Shown: positions 49,618-59,626, counted from the first letter of the stretch. The stretch is 64,000 bases of DNA from Symsagittifera roscoffensis (GCF_963678635.1 NC_087069.1:26894303-26958302), one strand, 5' to 3'. Numbers and translations are program-made. Notes: generated by a model not told the origin, from the sequence alone.

Positions 49618-51914
49618 TTGCCGGACAAGAATTCCAGATGCTGCAGACGCTTGACGAGGAAGCCTCCAAACGACCACACGTCAAAGGGTTCCGCGATACT
49701 TTCAAACGCAGACTAGAATCGTGCAAATTATTTCTCTGCGATGAATTTAATAACGATAACCACGGTTACCTACTCGGAGATCTGAGAGATGATCAACACT
49801 GTGTACTGTTTGCATCTGCAAAAAACGAAACGCTTGACAGCTCTTACCAGCACATTCACCTTGGCGCATCTCTCAGGTCCAGTTGTAAAATTGTCCAATT
49901 TGCGGACAGATTGCTAAAAAGCGGAAGTTTGCAGAACTTGGAACTCGAGTGTAAGCCTGCGCATAATTTTGAGGGGGTGACACCTGACATTCGAATACTT
50001 AGCCGATCGGCAGATGACTCAGAAGCAGATAAGTTACAGATTTTCATCGAAGAGGCGGTATCCACCATCGTCGAGTATGCAGAGCAATCTAGAGGCCTTG
50101 ACAGAATACCCGTGATCCCATTTATTGATATGGAGAGCAAACAAAGAGTGCTTGAAGAACTTGAGGCAAGAGGTCTAGAGTTTTGCAGTTCAAATTTCTC
50201 TCATAATGTAAGAGAAACATATGCTGTTTCCGAGCGAGATTCTAGTACAACATTAACCAACTCTTCAGTACCAACTATCTGTTTTTTCGAAGAAGCCGAT
50301 ATCGAAGGCGCTGAATTTAGAATAGTAGTACTTTTGATGCGACATAAGAATCCTGGAGACCTCCGCGTTGGCTTAGGACGGAAGTTTTTCACAGCAGTGA
50401 CCAGAGCATCCACCAAACTTGTGATTGTTATATCTGAAGGAGCTAGCAAAGAGTCCAGGAGCTGCAATAACATTGCAAATAATATTGTAAACAGAGACTC
50501 TCTTTCCAAGATCTTGAAGGAGAAGATCACCGCCAGGACTCCCACCTTATTAGTAGGTCCTCTGACACATTTCGAGGGATTTCGGTTTATCCCAGAAATA
50601 TGCTGGCCAACCACAATACCCAAAATAAATGGAATAAAATGCTTTTCAGGTCCTAGTGAAGAAATTATTCTACAAATAGACGACGTTTTCAAAAAAGAGG
50701 ACATAGAAGCATTGCAAACATTTGGAATCCGGCTTCTTGTGCTCCTAAATGATAATTCAGACAGCAAATTGCGCTGCAAATTCTTTGAAAGCACATACCA
50801 ATGCATTCGCGCCTTCACCAAAGATTGTAAGAATGCTTTTAGAGTTTGCAACCTCATGATTAACTACGCTCACCTGCGAGAAGAGCTTCAGTGCCTAGAA
50901 ACTTTTCTGTACAAGCAGAAAACTAATGATTTTTTGAATCTCAGTATTCAAAGAAGACCCTTTGAAGCACCACTGCCGAAGGAAGATTTATTCAGCTGGC
51001 AAAACTGGAAACTAAAAGGCCATGAACACTATCGCTTGGGGCATAAACTCTTAGCTGCCGACAGGTACATGGTGAGTATTGTGGTTCTAGAAACGAAATA
51101 CTGGCAATATTTGTCACAGTGCCAAGTTGAATGGGCGGTACAGGCGAGGAAAGAGTTAGCTAAGCTGTGTACGAATGTGTCAATGATGTACCTTAAGCAC
51201 TTGCGCTCGCAGAGCAATTGCGCCCTTGACCAGGAAGTCGCAGCAACGTTCAATGAATGCATTGTATCTGCTTTCTATCACGCCATCAAAGCAACAAGAT
51301 CAAACCGCTGTTGGCAAAAGAGTTACGAAAGAATCCGAGATGCAATTGCAATGGCTAAGAAGCTATCCGCATCTACGGAACAAAACAGAACCACAACGAA
51401 TGAAAGGGCTGTCTTACAGGAGCTGGTTCAAAAAGACTTAAGTCGCAAAGGCGCTCATGAGATGAAATTTGATCCAAGTTTACTTACCGATGGACGAAAT
51501 GACATTGTCGAAGCAGCGAGAGAAAAAAGGTCATACGAAATTACTATTGGATTTGACGAAAACTGCCGAGGTGAAACGATAGACGAGATAGTTGCAAGGA
51601 GGAGACTGTTATCACGCATGTACGTTGCAGTAGGCAGAAAAAGTTTAGATCTGATAAAGTCATATACAAGTCCAGCTAGAGATATCAACTTCAACTTAGC
51701 CCACCAAGAGACTATCGATTTGTTCAGCCTCTCTTGCCGATTTGCTATCGAGGCCCTTAGTTGGAATCCTTTTGAGATGGCGGCTAAGACTTTGATCGCA
51801 CAGTCATTGACGCGTATAGAAAACAGTGTAAATCGATTGGAACACATCGCTAGTGAAATGAAAGAAGCAAACTTGTTGCCCGAAATTGTGCTAGAAGATA
51901 TAGCACGTAGCTAG
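49618..51914 (+). CDS. NERD-SF1 helicase, exon 2 (residues 474-1238)
   Basis: This exon completes the helicase. The first two bases finish the split Val codon. The frame then runs six codons before the first internal ATG (49,638) and stays open to TAG at 51,912-51,914. Whole-protein positions: LFLCDEF at 511-517 is motif II (D515, E516). CVLFASAKN at about 535-543 fits motif III. HLGASLRSS at 554-562 fits motif IV with Arg560. DIEGAEFRIVVLL at 701-713 fits motif V. FTAVTRASTKLVIV at 731-744 fits motif VI with TR at 735-736. This order and spacing is that of UvrD/Rep-like superfamily 1 helicases. The final roughly 450 residues are mostly helical in character, with a segment near 934-965 that could be TPR-like; no named domain is certain. 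The minus-strand open frames inside this exon are shadows. Whether it works on DNA or RNA cannot be told. Confidence 0.88.
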
Positions 51915-52020
51915 CTTTTTTGGAGATTTGTCTAATCTGAGTAAATTATTGAATCCAAATAGAGCCCCAAAGTCCCTTGTAAAAATTATTTTTCCCCAAA
52001 CACACTAAATACCCGCATCC
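51915..52020 (+). other. 3' flank of helicase gene, no clear poly(A) signal
   Basis: No AATAAA occurs within 100 bp of the stop codon. The first one I see in the plus orientation is in an AT-repeat at about 52,310 (GAGAATAAAAG), which may be fortuitous. The 3' end of the transcript is therefore undefined. Confidence 0.4.
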
Positions 52021-52029
52021 AGTTTCAAG

Positions 52030-52515
52030 CGTTAATAATCGATTATAATATGATTTTAGTACCAGTCTTATAAAAATTGAGAAAAAAATGATTTTATTCA
52101 AATAATAATCGATTATAATTTCTCTTTTTGAAACCAAATATAATCAATTACGCGTGGGATTCTTTCAACAAATATGAGGGAATCTCTATGAAACTTTTGT
52201 CATCATAAAGATAAATATGAAATCTCACTTTAGAGATTACTGACAAAAAAATTATAATCTATTATAAAAGATTTTAATTGATTATGAGAGATTATAAGAA
52301 ATTATAAGAGAATAAAAGAAATTATAAGAGATTATAAAAGGTTTTCGGAAAAATTATTGTCAGTTATAATTGAGTATAATTTATCAAAATGTCACAAAAA
52401 ATTTTATGATTATAATGGATTATAAATAGTTTGAACATCCAAAATTGGCGCTTATAATTATTTATAATTTTGATAAAAGTACAATTATAATTGTAGTATA
52501 ATCGATTATTTTTTC
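52030..52515. repeat. cluster of AATCGATTATAAT-type AT palindromes
   Basis: Variants of GATTATAATT recur more than a dozen times, including the palindromic cores ATAATCGATTAT near 52,035, 52,105 and 52,498, and runs of GAGATTATAAGAAATTATAA around 52,285-52,335. The region is almost pure A/T. It could be a decayed simple repeat, a region prone to DNA unwinding, or homeodomain-type ATTA site clutter. Confidence 0.6.
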
Positions 52516-52530
52516 TTTTTATTGTGTGCG

Positions 52531-52629
52531 TGTACAGTGATTCAAAGTTTGCGCTGAAATGCTGAAATGTGCAAACAATTGTACAGTGATTCTTGAGTTT
52601 GCGCTGAAATGTTGAAATGTGCAAACAAT
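52531..52629. repeat. tandem duplication, 49/50 bp
   Basis: Two adjacent copies, 52,531-52,579 and 52,580-52,629. Each starts TGTACAGTGATTC and ends GAAATGTGCAAACAAT, with a few differences in the middle. Confidence 0.85.
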
Positions 52630-52676
52630 TGACTACCTTCTATTATAGAAAAACTAGAGAATTCTGCAGTAGCCTT

Positions 52677-52741
52677 GCCTATTAGAAGCACTTGTCATAA
52701 AAAAGCCTTACGCCTATTAGAAACACTTGTCATATAAAAAA
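52677..52741. repeat. short direct repeat, ~28 bp
   Basis: GCCTATTAGAAGCACTTGTC with an A-rich tail at 52,677-52,704 is repeated with small changes at 52,712-52,741. Confidence 0.7.
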
Positions 52742-52744
52742 GTT

Positions 52745-54728
52745 TAAAAACTTTCAGTTAATGGCTAGTGAACTTATTTTGACATGTATTATTTTTTTAG
52801 GTTCGGAATGTCTTGGTCTAGTTCATTTTGCACAAAAAAACGAAGCTGTTTGCACAGGTGACAAAAATACAAAGAAACAGTTCTTAAGTGCTACAAACAA
52901 AAATGCAGGAAAATCAAAAACATGTTCATGAGCTTAGAAAAGTAAGTGCCCTCTACCGAAATTGAACCACAGGAGTCCAGCATCCAACTCGACAGCTACA
53001 CACAACTCTGTTAATGCCGCTTAAGGAATCTAAACACAAAACACATGTTATTCAACTGCCAATACAATGCAGTAAAAAATCTACCTAAACAAAAACTTTT
53101 GTATGCAAGTTGGATTGAAAAAAGTAAACTCGTGTTGAAGCAACAAGCGCACAAGCTCCTTTGGCTAAAAATTTACAATTCCAATCTAAGTTAAGAAGTT
53201 TTAAGAGGGATTGGGCATATCACCACTCTAGTTTTGCTCAAAAGCAAGATCTTGAAAAATGATTTGATCTTATTGAGGATACATTGAAACTATTGTGATT
53301 TTTTTCAGGAATTCATGACACACCAACTTCAATACTCTCAGAACTACGTGAGGCATCCGTTTACTAGATACTTCCTTTGCTCGTCGCTCCTGAAAAAGTA
53401 GATTTTCTATATACAAAACTGACCGAAATGTTTTCGATATTGGTTAACGTAGGTGTTTGATGCAAGTTTTTCGAATCCAGAAACAAACTGTTTTTGTTTA
53501 TTTTACTAAAACTTAACCACCTAGTTATATAAACATTAATGATATCATTTTATTCCTAATTATTCGATCTTGTAGCATAAACAGAATCTTTTTCGCATCG
53601 GAAAATAAGAGTTGAAAAACACAGACAATTTCTTGGGATTCTTTTTTTTGAGCTCTGTTGAAATCCGTTATTGAACATACTATGCTTTTTTTCATCGATG
53701 CAAACATTTTTGAGAGTAAGCTGCGGTATCTAATGAAAGATTTGCAGATAAAGGTATCATAATTCAGCTCGTAACGACTTCTGACTTAAAAATTCGATGG
53801 ATTTATTGCTATTAGTCAGTTTGTAAAATGATGTGTCAGTTTTTAGAAAAAAAAGTTTTCACAATGAATCTCAAACCGCCAAGCTCCCTGCTTAAAAAAA
53901 GGGTTTTATTTTTTATAAGGATCAAAACAAAACTTTGTACACACTAAGGAAAAAAATGGAAACTGACTGATGTGTAGCAAAACTAAAGAGGTTCGTCTGA
54001 TGTGCTAATGATTTTTTGAGTCAAAAATTTAACAAATTGACTGTAATAGACTTTTTTGCCCTTAAAAATGTGCTTTATTTTATGGCAATAGCATTCACGT
54101 ATAAGTTGCAACTTTTAGTTTTTAAGCGATAAAATGGACTGAACTTGTTTTTCCGTTGTCTCAGTAACTACTAGAGATTCACGGCCAAACTTTTGACACA
54201 AACGAAGCTTTGAAGCAACTTCCTACAGTGTTTTTATCCGGTAGGCTTCTAATATTCAGTTTTATCCATCATGTCAAAAATCAACCGTGATTATTGTTTA
54301 ACTGTAGAGAAAACCGCAGAAACCTGACAAATTTTTGTTCATTTTATTGCTAGAAAGCTAAAAGTTGCAACGTCCATGTCATATGACTGAATAATTTTTG
54401 CACCTACAAAACAGCATTCAAAACCGTTTGAAATGTGCTGAAATATCAGAAAACTTTAACTAAAACTCATGAAAAAAACCGTCGTCGCGATGAAATGGTA
54501 GAATTTATCGATAAAACTGACTGATAAGTCAACCTACTTTAAACTGATTAAAAATGAAAGATTTTCCGGTTTAGTTCTCTCCATTTTTTTCACTGAACTA
54601 ATAAAACTGATAAAATGAAAAAAAATATTCAAGGATTTTGTCTTTCTATTATAGAATTGCTCATTTTGATGTCCAAAACAGTTTCGATGTTCAATGAGGC
54701 CCGTTTGAAACCAAACTTAAAATATAAC
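52745..54728. other. gene-poor stretch, possible short exons only
   Basis: No long open frame. Two short segments are bounded by splice-like signals: 52,801-52,857 (preceded by TTTTTTTAG, followed by GTGACA) and 52,909-52,941 (preceded by ATGCAG, followed by GTAAGT). The gap between them would be 51 nt. Another possible acceptor, TTTTTTCAG, lies at about 53,300-53,308. These could be pieces of a gene with small exons, but I cannot link them to a protein family. Confidence 0.2.
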
Positions 54729-55026
54729 TAATCTGAAAAAACCACTGTTTGAGCAATTTGAATTGTTGAAGACCATCCATATTGCCAAAAAATTGGCAAA
54801 AGCCAGACTTGTACGAGTGACCTTGATATGCTCACTGAATTTTAAAAAGTCGGAGTAGTCGTCCAAGTAGGTGTAGTTGTCTAATCAGATGAACTTGGAC
54901 GACTACAGCACACAATTCATCACTGACAGAGTGCTGGACTTCGTATAAATATAGCTTCTGCCAAGTTGTTGGCAATATGTACGGCCTTGAACAACTCAAA
55001 TTGATCAAAAAATGGTGCTCAGATTC
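54729..55026. repeat. 298-bp imperfect inverted repeat
   Basis: The outer left arm around 54,749-54,801 (AATTTGAATTGTTGAAG, then CATATTGCCAA) is the near-exact reverse complement of 54,957-55,005 (TTGGCAATATG, then CTTGAACAACTCAAATT). The arms extend outward to AATCTGA at 54,730 and CAGATT at 55,020. Inward they reach GTCGTCCAAGT at about 54,858-54,868 against ACTTGGACGAC at 54,893-54,903, leaving a loop of about 24 nt. This is either a foldback or MITE-like element or a hairpin-RNA-forming locus. No target-site duplication is obvious. Confidence 0.8.
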
Positions 55027-55380
55027 TAAACCATTTCCATATTTTGTCAGTGAGAGTAATTTCTGAAGAGAAGCAAGAAAACTGGAGGTACAGGACTGTT
55101 CAATTGCTTCAATTTCATGCTGTTTTTCTTACAAAAAAAATTGTTTTTGCTGAAAATACAGTAAACATACAGGTGTTTCATTTATTTTTATTTTGAAAAT
55201 CCGAGAGAAAAATTGAGAAAAAGTCGAAAATTTTGATGCCAAAATTCAACAAAATGGCATAAAAGCGTTTTCTAGTAGCCTCTCATACATTTTATTTCTT
55301 TTTGGTTACATCAATACGAGGCCAAACTGTGTATTCTGAGCATTTTAAGCGGATTTTGCAACAGTTCAACATCAGATTTG
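55027..55380. other. AT-rich DNA, no feature seen
   Basis: No gene, repeat or RNA structure is supported in this stretch. The 61-codon open frame starting at 55,302 shows no recognisable domain and runs into the palindrome cluster. Confidence 0.5.
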
Positions 55381-55680
55381 TCGCGGAATCCGCAACGTTG
55401 CTACTTTTCTTTGATCTTCTTCGCTGTTTTGGATTCCACAATCAATTACCTAAAACACTGTACCGCTCAAAATTGATCCGAAAATAGGCAATTTTGCGAA
55501 ATCCGCAACCGTACTTACAGGAATCAAGAACAGTTTGTGGAATCCACAAACAAATAGTAAGACATTTGTATAGTTAAACTGAGCTGTTGCGGATTCCGCA
55601 GCTGTAAGCAGAATCCGCAACGTGTAAGTGTAATCCGCAAATTATAAGTGTAATCCCATTTTGTTTGCGGATTCCCTTTA
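55381..55680. repeat. cluster 1 of GCGGAATCCGC palindromes
   Basis: Copies or variants of the near-palindrome GCGGAATCCGC (the other strand reads GCGGATTCCGC) occur at about 55,383, 55,497, 55,538 (GTGGAATCCAC), 55,589, 55,611, 55,631 and 55,666, mostly followed by AAC or AAAT. The larger, regularly spaced cluster lies near 56.3 kb. Confidence 0.75.
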
Positions 55681-55807
55681 AATATATGTATATGTGTAGT
55701 ATAGCGTTTCAAATTATATCTTTTAATTACTGGTCACAGAAAAAATCAATCTCAATTACTACATTGATCAACTACCAGTTGAAACGTTTGGTGTCAGTTC
55801 CTGTCAA

Positions 55808-56150
55808 CCCAACTTGGATCTCAAATCCTGCCAACTTCGATCTCAATTTCGATCCCAAATACCGACCTACTGAACCTTGATCCCAAATACTGACATACCG
55901 ATCCCAAATACTGACCTACTTCGATCTGAACTTCGAGCCCAAATACTGAGGCAATCCCAAAAACTGACGTAGGTTGGCAATATGCTGTGCGTTGTGTTTC
56001 CAAACACTGTCAAGCTATGGACTTTAAATATTTAATTTATTCGGCGTTTGCTTCCAAAATCAGTAGATTGACGCAATCTCAAATACTGACCTAAATTGGT
56101 GATATGCTGAGTATTGTATTTCCATACACTATCAACCCAATGACTCCAAA
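55808..56150. repeat. degenerate repeats of CCCAAATACTGACC
   Basis: GATCCCAAATACTGACCTAC or variants occur around 55,851, 55,879, 55,901, 55,936, 55,955 and 56,077. A longer pair also repeats: AATCCCAAAAACTGACGTAG, a TGGCAATATGCTG segment and TTTCCAAACACTGTCAA near 55,951-56,012 match similar sequence near 56,076-56,135. No coding signal is seen. Confidence 0.6.
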
Positions 56151-56239
56151 AATTGAACTGGGTTGTGTTTCCAAATTACTAAAAGCTGACATCTTTAAAT
56201 ATCCACCAATTTAGTTAACAAATATTTTGAGATTTGCTC

Positions 56240-56615
56240 GTGGATTCCGCTGGCAATGGTTAGGTCCTTGCCTTTAAATTCCGCATTGCTATAGATAATA
56301 ATTCCAGCTCTTATAGGCAAAATTCTGAATCCACTTACAGTTTGCGGAATCCGCTGACATTAGCGGATTCCGCTCACAAATTTTGCGGATTTCACTGACA
56401 TTCGCGGATTCCGCTTACATTTTGTGGAGTCCACTTACAGTTGCGGAATCCAGAACAACTAGCTATATTTGCTTGTTGCGGAATAAGCGGGACAACAAAT
56501 GTGCCGACAAAATTTACGTTACAGGTATTTGTACGCGGAATCCACGGAAGTTTTGAAGGTGGAATCCACTGACGTTTTGGAACAAGTTTAAAGATTTGTC
56601 TATGGAATCCAGGAA
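56240..56615. repeat. cluster 2 of GCGGAATCCGC palindromes, ~20-bp spacing
   Basis: Sites begin at about 56,344, 56,363, 56,385, 56,404, 56,424 and 56,443, spacings of 19, 22, 19, 20 and 19 bp, close to two helical turns. Each core is followed by a TGACA/TTACA-like spacer. Further copies lie near 56,243, 56,535, 56,559 and 56,602. Orientation alternates between GCGGAATCCGC and GCGGATTCCGC, which differ only at the central base. It could be a minisatellite of about 20 bp or an array of protein-binding sites. Confidence 0.75.
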
Positions 56616-57828
56616 CATGCAGACACAAAACTGTGCGCCTATCCAGTGCACAGTTTGGCCTCGTAATGATAAAATTGTATTAAAAACAAAATAGGCCGGA
56701 GAAAACAAGCCTCAAGCCACAGATCTCGCAACAACAGTGGTTGAAGCCCACTTCTTGCAGCGGCCAGTTCGACGATTCTACCATTTGATGGCTCACACAT
56801 TAAAACGATCGCTCTGACAAAAAAATGATCCAAAAAACTGCGACTCAGGTTGCAAAAATAAGAACCAATCTTATAACCAAAACGTTTCTTGAGAAAGAAC
56901 GCTCGGTTACTGCCAAATAGCATATAAAGTAACTCTAGATTTAAAAACCAAAATCAGTAGCGAAGAAAAGTTACAAGTTGAGAGATGAATTGCAACGCAA
57001 TGCATAACAATATTTTAGATTTTTTTTGAAAAGTGGATTCTATTGGTAGTTTATTGGCGAAAAAAAAAGTTTTGACGCAAGAAAAACTCTGTAGATAGTT
57101 TGGTTGAAGCATTCCGTGCTTCTTGTGCAGCATTTGGCTATTCGTTAATAACTTAAACTGGTTTATCAATTAATCACGTGTGCTTGGCTTCACAGCGAAA
57201 CATTTTTTTAGATAAAGTGGTTTAACCAAAAAAAAATTGCAATTCATTTTGAAGCGCACACGGAGCTCAAGTTACGCTCTCCAAGAATCAAACCGAAAAA
57301 ATCTCCTATCAAAGTAAAAAAAGCTATGGCCTGATATAACATAGATTAGTGAACTCGGAAGCTCAGATTTTTGCAAAAGATTACTCTTAAAGCAAAACAA
57401 AATTCAAGAAACCGCCAATATAGGCATCATGAAAATATCAATCCCAAAAAAAAATGGTGAAAGTGAGTGATTTTCAACTATCTGTTTATATTTAAGCGGA
57501 CAATCAATTTCTTCTCATAGATAATAAAATTAGTCAGACTCGTATCAAGAATTTTTGTTGGATCAGTATTCTAGTTTGTCTTTTTTAAAGCATTTTTATT
57601 AAATAGATAAAGTTGGTTTTCTTCTAAGTTTCCATTTTAAGTGGCTTCTATACAAAATTATTTGACATTGATTGCGTTTTCTGGGGTTACAGTAGTCAGT
57701 TTCCAAATATGGTGACCCGTTCCATCACTATGCAAAATATTCATTCATTATTGTTCTTTTCAGCACTAAAGTGGAAACAATTTGGCTGATAGATGATATT
57801 TTTACCTAATTATAATAATAAAACTGTG
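56616..57828. other. AT-rich intergenic DNA, no supported gene
   Basis: Several 60-95-codon open frames occur on the minus strand, but none shows a recognisable domain, a conserved neighbour or a good start. No repeat of note. Confidence 0.5.
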
Positions 57829-58345
57829 TATCTGAGAATGTAATTTTGGATGAAGGACAGATAAATCAAGCAGAGAGCAAACTCAATCTAAAGCCAAAAA
57901 ACTAGTAATGTTTTATGAAGAAAGGTTCGGTGTTAAGTAGTTTGAGCCTTGAATCAGTATGGTTTTTTCTGTTTTAGTCAGGGTTAAAATCTTACATCCC
58001 CAATTTTATCAATTCGAGATTGTATAGTCTGTATGATTGATTTACTTTGAATGTGTTTTTAAATTGTCTTCGCATCTTTTAGAGGTAACTCGTGGTGTTA
58101 GCGACTCAGACTGAACGACGCATTTTTGGCCGTGTCTGGGATAATCCGCCCTCAATTTGTTTGTGGACATAGGTCAAATCGAAAAATTTTTGTTTTGTTG
58201 ATTCATCCGGTTCCATTTTGTCAAATTTGTGCAAGTTTTGAACCAGGTTGTCTCGGTCTAAAATTAACTCTTCATATGCGATGGGCATGATTCGTTTTTG
58301 TCCCAATTCTTGGAAGAGTTGGTCGCTTGAAAGAAAAGTAACTGC
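57829..58345. repeat. copy B of dispersed repeat, with open minus-strand frame
   Basis: This is the counterpart of the decayed copy at 19,417-19,985. On the minus strand a frame is open from about 58,365 down to a TGA at 58,106. It contains the stretch PIAYEELILDRDNL, faintly reminiscent of the YEDL/YEEL block late in sulfotransferases. The match is far too short for an assignment. The other copy has stops in the equivalent frame. The pair could be relics of a duplicated gene piece or of an unrecognised transposon. Confidence 0.5.
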
Positions 58346-58690
58346 GGTTGAAAAGAATAAATTTCCGGTTTAATTATCTCCAACTTTTTCGCTAAAGCAG
58401 ACATCCAATTTGGCGGTGTGAGAAAAATAATTGTGAAACATCCGGTTTGGCAGTATTCAGCATTAATTTGTGCTTCAAAATGAAAGCACAAGAATGGCTT
58501 CTTTTCACCACAGCCTAAAGTTCCATTCTGCCAAGAGAGACATGCAATTTTGTGACATCACAGATATCCCAAGACAGACATACTACTTAGCAATCTAAGA
58601 AAGACCGAAACAATTTTGCAACCAGCGATAAGATGTGCCGAAGAATTTGCCAAGACAGACATCCGATTTGGAATTGTGAGAAAAGAATGA

Positions 58691-58718
58691 GCAGTTAATG
58701 ATCAGCAGTTAATGATCA
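58691..58718. repeat. 14-bp tandem duplication
   Basis: GCAGTTAATGATCA occurs twice in immediate succession, followed by a third partial GCAGT. Confidence 0.85.
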
Positions 58719-58779
58719 GCAGTACGATAAGCTTCAATATCTGCCAAGACGGTGGTTCGATTTAGCTGAGTGAGTAAAA

Positions 58780-58989
58780 CAGGTACAAGACAGCCGATTT
58801 GAAGTCAAAATTTTCCAAAAAGTGCCCAAAAACGGCTTTTTCCTGGTTTTCCAAAAAAAACAGCGTCTTTTTAGAGCTTTAGGAGAGCTCGGAAAATCAA
58901 TTTGGCCGACATAAAAAAAATCGTCAAAATTTTCGAAAACTTTTTTAAAATTTGCCCGTTGCCTCAAGAAAATCCTAGATCCGCCCCTG
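58780..58989. mobile_element. possible end of a hAT-like non-autonomous element
   Basis: Read on the minus strand from 58,989, the sequence begins CAGGGGCGGATCTAGGATTT. The CAGGGGCGGATC start is typical of the terminal inverted repeats of many hAT-superfamily elements. The adjacent 200 bp are rich in TTTTGG/CCAAAA as in some non-autonomous families. I could not find the matching other terminus, so this would be a one-ended or truncated copy. GCAGTAAA at 58,990 would be the flanking 8 bp. Confidence 0.35.
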
Positions 58990-59370
58990 GCAGTAAAATT
59001 GATTAGAGCGCGGCCTTGATACTAGTCATCTTGTTGATCTTCGGTTACAATTTAACTATTCAGCTGCAATTTTTGACCAGTAGGCCTGCGCATATTTGCA
59101 GTCGCTGATTACGCAACACGTTGATAGAAAAAAGAGCCAAAACAACGCAATTGTTTATCTTCTATCATTTCTTTAAAACAAAAATCAGCAGAAAATGCGC
59201 AGAAAATCAGCAGAAAAGATTCATTATCTCATTAAATTGTACCGAGAAGAACAAGATCTAAATATGATTTAGAAACCTATATGATCAAAAAAATTAGGAA
59301 ATTTTTCGGCACCTTGTTTGTTACAAACTTGACAGACGCGGTTAAGAACTAAACTAATAAAGAGTTAAGA
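58990..59370. other. spacer between hAT-like end and LTR element
   Basis: AT-rich sequence with no open frame, RNA gene or repeat that I can support. Confidence 0.5.
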
Positions 59371-59626
59371 TGTACCACTGGTAACTATTGTATCTAACTA
59401 AAGTTAAAACAGAATAAAAGTATTGGTTGAATTAAAACTGACTGTAGTCTCAAAAGAGCAACTAGTGAGTCGAAGTCCGCTGGACTTCGTAGAGTTAACA
59501 TTGACTGGTACGTAATTAGGTAATAGAGGTCAAGGTTATAACATACTAAAAAATACTGAATCACAACATTCCCCAGTGCACAAAAATTAATATCTGCCCG
59601 CTCAACGATGTAGCCAATATCACACA
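59371..59626 (-). repeat. candidate 3' LTR of the gypsy element
   Basis: On the minus strand this would run from TGTGTGATATTGG (59,626) to GTTACCAGTGGTACA (59,371), with TGT/ACA ends and a 256-bp length. It lies 4 bp beyond a purine-rich tract at 59,631-59,649. An alternative LTR is 59,371-59,943: it would start TGTGGTAACATGACATG, shares GGTAAC in inverted form with the other end and includes a TATA-like stretch near 59,746, but no polypurine tract precedes it. The second LTR outside the window would settle the boundary. Confidence 0.45.
59471..59489. other. perfect 8-bp hairpin in the LTR
   Basis: CGAAGTCC, GCT, GGACTTCG: an 8-bp stem with a 3-nt loop inside the candidate LTR. It could form in the retroelement RNA. 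Confidence 0.7.

Larger units (their letters stand above)
22126..51914 (+). other. gene span: two-exon NERD-SF1 helicase gene
   Basis: The gene is inferred from two long open frames that join in phase. Exon 1 ends with one base of a codon at CACCAG/GTAATA, and exon 2 begins with the other two bases after GTTTCAG/TT. The joined CDS is 1,420 + 2,297 = 3,717 nt, or 1,238 residues plus stop. Neither half is a complete helicase alone: Walker A is in exon 1, and the DE box and motifs III to VI are in exon 2. The in-phase join with motifs in the expected order is the strongest evidence for a single gene. Further upstream non-coding exons cannot be excluded. Confidence 0.85.

Noticed and set aside
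50201-50857. 218-codon minus-strand open frame inside exon 2, and other minus-strand frames at 49,856, 51,029 and 51,455
   Set aside because: They are antisense shadows of the clearly conserved helicase frame and contain no recognisable domain.
49638-51914. Exon 2 as an independent gene starting at ATG 49,638
   Set aside because: The frame is open back to a splice acceptor at 49,617, the phase matches exon 1 exactly, and the part lacks a Walker A motif, which exon 1 supplies.
56392-56708. Minus-strand 60-80-codon frames through the GCGGAATCCGC cluster
   Set aside because: Repetitive amino-acid patterns in them follow from the roughly 20-bp DNA repeat; no domain and no plausible start.
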